A stretch of DNA of 64,000 nucleotides from Tolypeutes matacus (taxonomy: Eukaryota; Chordata; Mammalia; Cingulata; Chlamyphoridae): positions 1,752,186 through 1,816,185 of the forward strand of contig JAKSZT010054565.1 of assembly GCA_026826555.1 (NCBI GenBank). The letters are read 5' to 3'. This document shows, one piece after another, positions 61,785-64,000 of this stretch. The notes below the pieces were generated by a model, which was not told where the DNA came from, made no database searches, and saw only the letters and a program-made list of their open reading frames with translations. A program made the position numbers and the translations under genes. The stretch's first letter is position 1. Each line of letters opens with the position of its first letter.

Positions 61785-61907
61785 GGTGGTGGTGATGGTG
61801 ATACAATGCTGTGAACATAATTCACAGTGCTGGATCACATATTTGAATGTGGCTAAAAGGGGACATTTTAGGTTGTACATATGTTACTAGCATAAAAATT
61901 CTTTCAA
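61785..61907 (+). mobile_element. L1 3' UTR fragment (xenarthran type)
   Basis: 'ggtggtgatggtgatacaat', 'tgaatgtggctaaaagggga' and 'gttactagcataaaaattc' align with 10215-10345 in the L1 3' UTR. Ends at the 5' flank of the 18S retrocopy. Confidence 0.75.
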
Positions 61908-61920
61908 AAAGACATTCAAC

Positions 61921-62568
61921 CGGGGCCCAAAGTGTTTACTTTGAAAAAATCAGAGTGTTCAAAGCAGGCCCGAGCTGCCTGGATACCGCAGCTAGGAATA
62001 ATGGAATAGGACCGCGGTTCTATTTTGTTGGTTTTCGGAACTGAGGCCATGATTAAGAGGGACGGCCGGTGGCATTCATATTGCGCCACTAGAGGTGAAA
62101 TTCTTGGACCCGCGCAAGACGGACCAGAGCAAAAGCATTTGCCAATAATGTTTTCATTAATCAAGAACGAAAGTCGGAGGTTCGAAGACGATCAGATACC
62201 GTCGTAGTTCCGACCATAAACGATGCCGACTGGCGATGCGGTGGCGTTATTCCCATGACCCGCCGGGCAGCCGGGAAACCAAAGTCTTTGGGTTCAGGGG
62301 GAAGTATGGTTGCAAAGCTGAAACTTAAAGGAATTGACAGAAGGGCACCACCAGGAGTGGAGCCTGCGGCTTAATTTGACCCAACACGGGAAACCTCACC
62401 TGGCCCGGACACAGACAGGATTGACAGATTGAGAGCTCTTTCTTGATTCCGTGGGTGGTGGTGCATGGCCGTTCTTAGTTGGTGGAGCGGTTTGTCTGGT
62501 TAATTCCGATAACAAATGAGACTCTGGCATGCTAACTAGTTACGCGACCCCCAAGAAAAAAAAAAAAA
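61921..62568 (+). pseudogene. Retroposed 18S rRNA fragment with poly-A tail
   Basis: 61921-62555 corresponds to the middle and 3' portion of mammalian 18S rRNA, starting at CGGGGCCC and ending at GCGACCCCCAAG. Familiar stretches include 'gaataatggaataggaccgc', 'gaggtgaaattcttggaccc', 'caagaacgaaagtcggaggt' and 'taaaggaattgacagaaggg'. By eye it differs from the mammalian sequence at about 4-5% of sites, many of them CpG to TpG/CpA changes, plus a small deletion near 62272. It ends in a 13-base A run not present in rRNA. It is flanked by aaaaagacattcaa on both sides (61906-61919 and 62564-62577), the hallmark of L1-driven insertion. It is not a functional rRNA gene. Confidence 0.97.
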
Positions 62569-62579
62569 GACATTCAAGG

Positions 62580-63475
62580 GCTCAAGGTGAGCAGACGGGT
62601 TGACCAGGACTGGGAGGTGACTCCAGAAAGGGGCTAGAAACTTGAAACAAGAACCAATGGATGATGGGCAGGCAAGCTGAGCCTCGCTCCTGTCTCGGGG
62701 CCACTCGATGGAGCTCTGGCTCCCAACCTGTCCCAGATGTCCCCTTCCCACCACTGTGCTGCCTCCATGCTGTCCCAGCGCGCGCCTCCCCTTCCAGGAC
62801 CACACACAGCTCCTAGCACTTTCCTCAGTGATTTCATCCTCGAGAGCCTGAAACTCCTCTTAATTACATGTCTGCCGTGTTTGCATTAGATGACTGTCAC
62901 CCTGTAATTCACCCATACACAGGTTTTAATTGTACAATCATCTTTCCTACACGCCACTCTTCTGCTGGAACCTGGAACAGCAGCAGTTTGGGCCATTTTC
63001 TTTATTCCTCAACCCCCAAACAGCTGATGAATGTAATTACACACTGTCCTTCCCCCTCCTTCCAGGATTACCTGTTAGGTGCTAGAGCTGGAGAGAGGCT
63101 CCTGTCACCTGGAAGCCACCTTCCAGCACAATATTTGGCTGTTTCATGGCTCACATAAATTCTAGAGGAAAGGTCAGCAGCAACAAGCAATCTTCCAATT
63201 ACCTGCCACATGCTCTCTGGGGGCCCCCGTGCACATCCTTTCTTTCCAGCTCCAGCCAGACGGGTGCTGCGAGCCCTCGCTGGGGGAGCGTTCTTCCAGC
63301 CTCACAAAGGGACGGAGGGCAGCGTGTGAGCCTAAGAAATCCAGCAGTGTTGAGGTGCCAAGGTCACTGGGAGAAGCCGGAAGGAGAACTATAAATTACA
63401 AAGTCCTGGAGGGTTGCCAGGGCCCCAGGAAGCTACATTTAGCATATCATCCTCCCAGCGGCAGGGTGAAGCCTT
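62580..63475. other. Unique non-coding sequence, possible conserved patch
   Basis: 62850-62945 ('ctcttaattacatgtctgcc', 'ccctgtaattcacccataca', 'ggttttaattgtacaatcat') is AT-rich with TAATT motifs and may be a conserved element. No exon recognised. Confidence 0.35.
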
Positions 63476-63477
63476 AA

Positions 63478-63800
63478 CTCCTTTTCCCACGGAATTTGAA
63501 TGGAATCGGTTAGGAGAACGCTGTGATTGAAATATCACCAATTGGCTTTTCCTGACAACTCTGCAATAGAGTGCCATTGCGAGGGGCGGGGGGTGGTGGG
63601 CAGGGACAGGAGGGGCGGGAGGTGGCTGTTGTGTTCTCCAGCTGGCCGAGATGGCGGTAAGGGAGCCCCATTCAATATTTATGAAATCCAGATGAAGCCC
63701 TATGCTGGCAATGAGCTGATATCATAACACAGATTTCAAAAACGCCTTGACATTTGCCCAAGATCAAATTTCTCCTCGCGAAAGCCCGTGAGGCTCTGTG
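63478..63800. promoter_or_regulatory. Candidate conserved non-coding element
   Basis: Two AT-balanced, repeat-free patches ('gattgaaatatcaccaattg' near 63525; 'attcaatatttatgaaatcc' and 'gagctgatatcataacacag' near 63670-63735) flank a G-rich spacer. They resemble conserved enhancers; inference only. Confidence 0.3.
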
Positions 63801-63967
63801 CTGGCAGCGGTCTGTACACTCTGCCTCTCCCGCCCACCCCCGCCCCTACCCACGTCTGCAACCTTCTTCATTTAAACCCGGGTAATTAAAACTGGGATCA
63901 GGAAAGCGGAGGGATCAGAGGGGTGTAGACAATAGAAGGATACCACCATGTCCTCTTTTCCTTTGCA

Positions 63968-64000
63968 GAAAATCTTAGCAGCGTTTTTCAACGATGAAAG
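63968..64000 (+). other. Possible exon start at the window edge
   Basis: 'tcctcttttcctttgcag' (63951-63968) is a strong acceptor-like sequence. The bases after it are open in the frame K-I-L-A-A-F-F-N-D-E up to the edge. I do not recognise the peptide, and it lies on the strand opposite to CHST8. Chance occurrence is quite possible. Confidence 0.2.

Noticed and set aside
61921..62555. Functional 18S rRNA gene
   Set aside because: Only an internal part is present, with many CpG-type substitutions, a deletion, an A tail and target-site duplications. No rDNA spacer or 5.8S/28S sequence is near.

Overview
This window is a piece of a placental-mammal nuclear genome, almost certainly from a xenarthran and most likely an armadillo (Dasypus). 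The main evidence is repeated tRNA-derived SINEs whose heads read 'atgtggctcaag..gttgag' and whose B-box region reads 'ggtcc.gggttc'. These match the DAS-SINE family known from Xenarthra. The window also carries xenarthran-type L1 3' ends and general mammalian L2, MIR, L1M and hAT/MER5 repeats. There are no bacterial-type genes, operons, CRISPR arrays or plasmid features. The great majority of the open frames are short, overlapping and meaningless.

Only one protein-coding exon can be identified with confidence. It is the first coding exon of CHST8 (GalNAc-4-O-sulfotransferase 1) on the minus strand, exon 25077-25270 with the ATG at 25206. It encodes the cytosolic tail and Golgi membrane anchor. 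The large catalytic exon is not in the window, so everything to the left of the exon (1-25076) is best read as a CHST8 intron. The sequence to the right should hold 5' non-coding exons, promoter(s) and upstream sequence. By human synteny (19q13.11) KCTD15 would lie to the left and PEPD to the right. A CpG island at about 29540-30070 is the best promoter candidate.

Layout: 1-6650 is mostly unique sequence with a tetranucleotide satellite, a possible CTCF site, a hAT element, one DAS SINE, an L1M tail and a MIR. 6655-12022 holds two adjacent L1 copies with two nested DAS SINEs. 12023-30370 is GC-richer and repeat-poor, and includes the CHST8 exon and the CpG island. 30375-47480 is mixed unique DNA with MIR, L2 and hAT fragments, a long two-headed DAS SINE and several AT-rich homeodomain-motif patches that look like conserved non-coding elements. 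47494-56470 is a mosaic of degraded L1 pieces. 56490-58695 is an L2 element split by a DAS SINE and a MER5A-like element. 58700-64000 has an L1 tail, a two-headed DAS SINE, a retroposed, A-tailed fragment of 18S rRNA with target-site duplications, and a possible splice acceptor at the right edge.

The most unusual objects are the A-tailed 18S rRNA retrocopy (61921-62568) and a diverged direct duplication (about 37057-37250 and 38422-38615) in which both copies keep the same minus-strand reading frame open. I see no evidence for a new multi-gene biological system. Repeat family names are from memory of consensus sequences, and boundaries without a visible target-site duplication are approximate.
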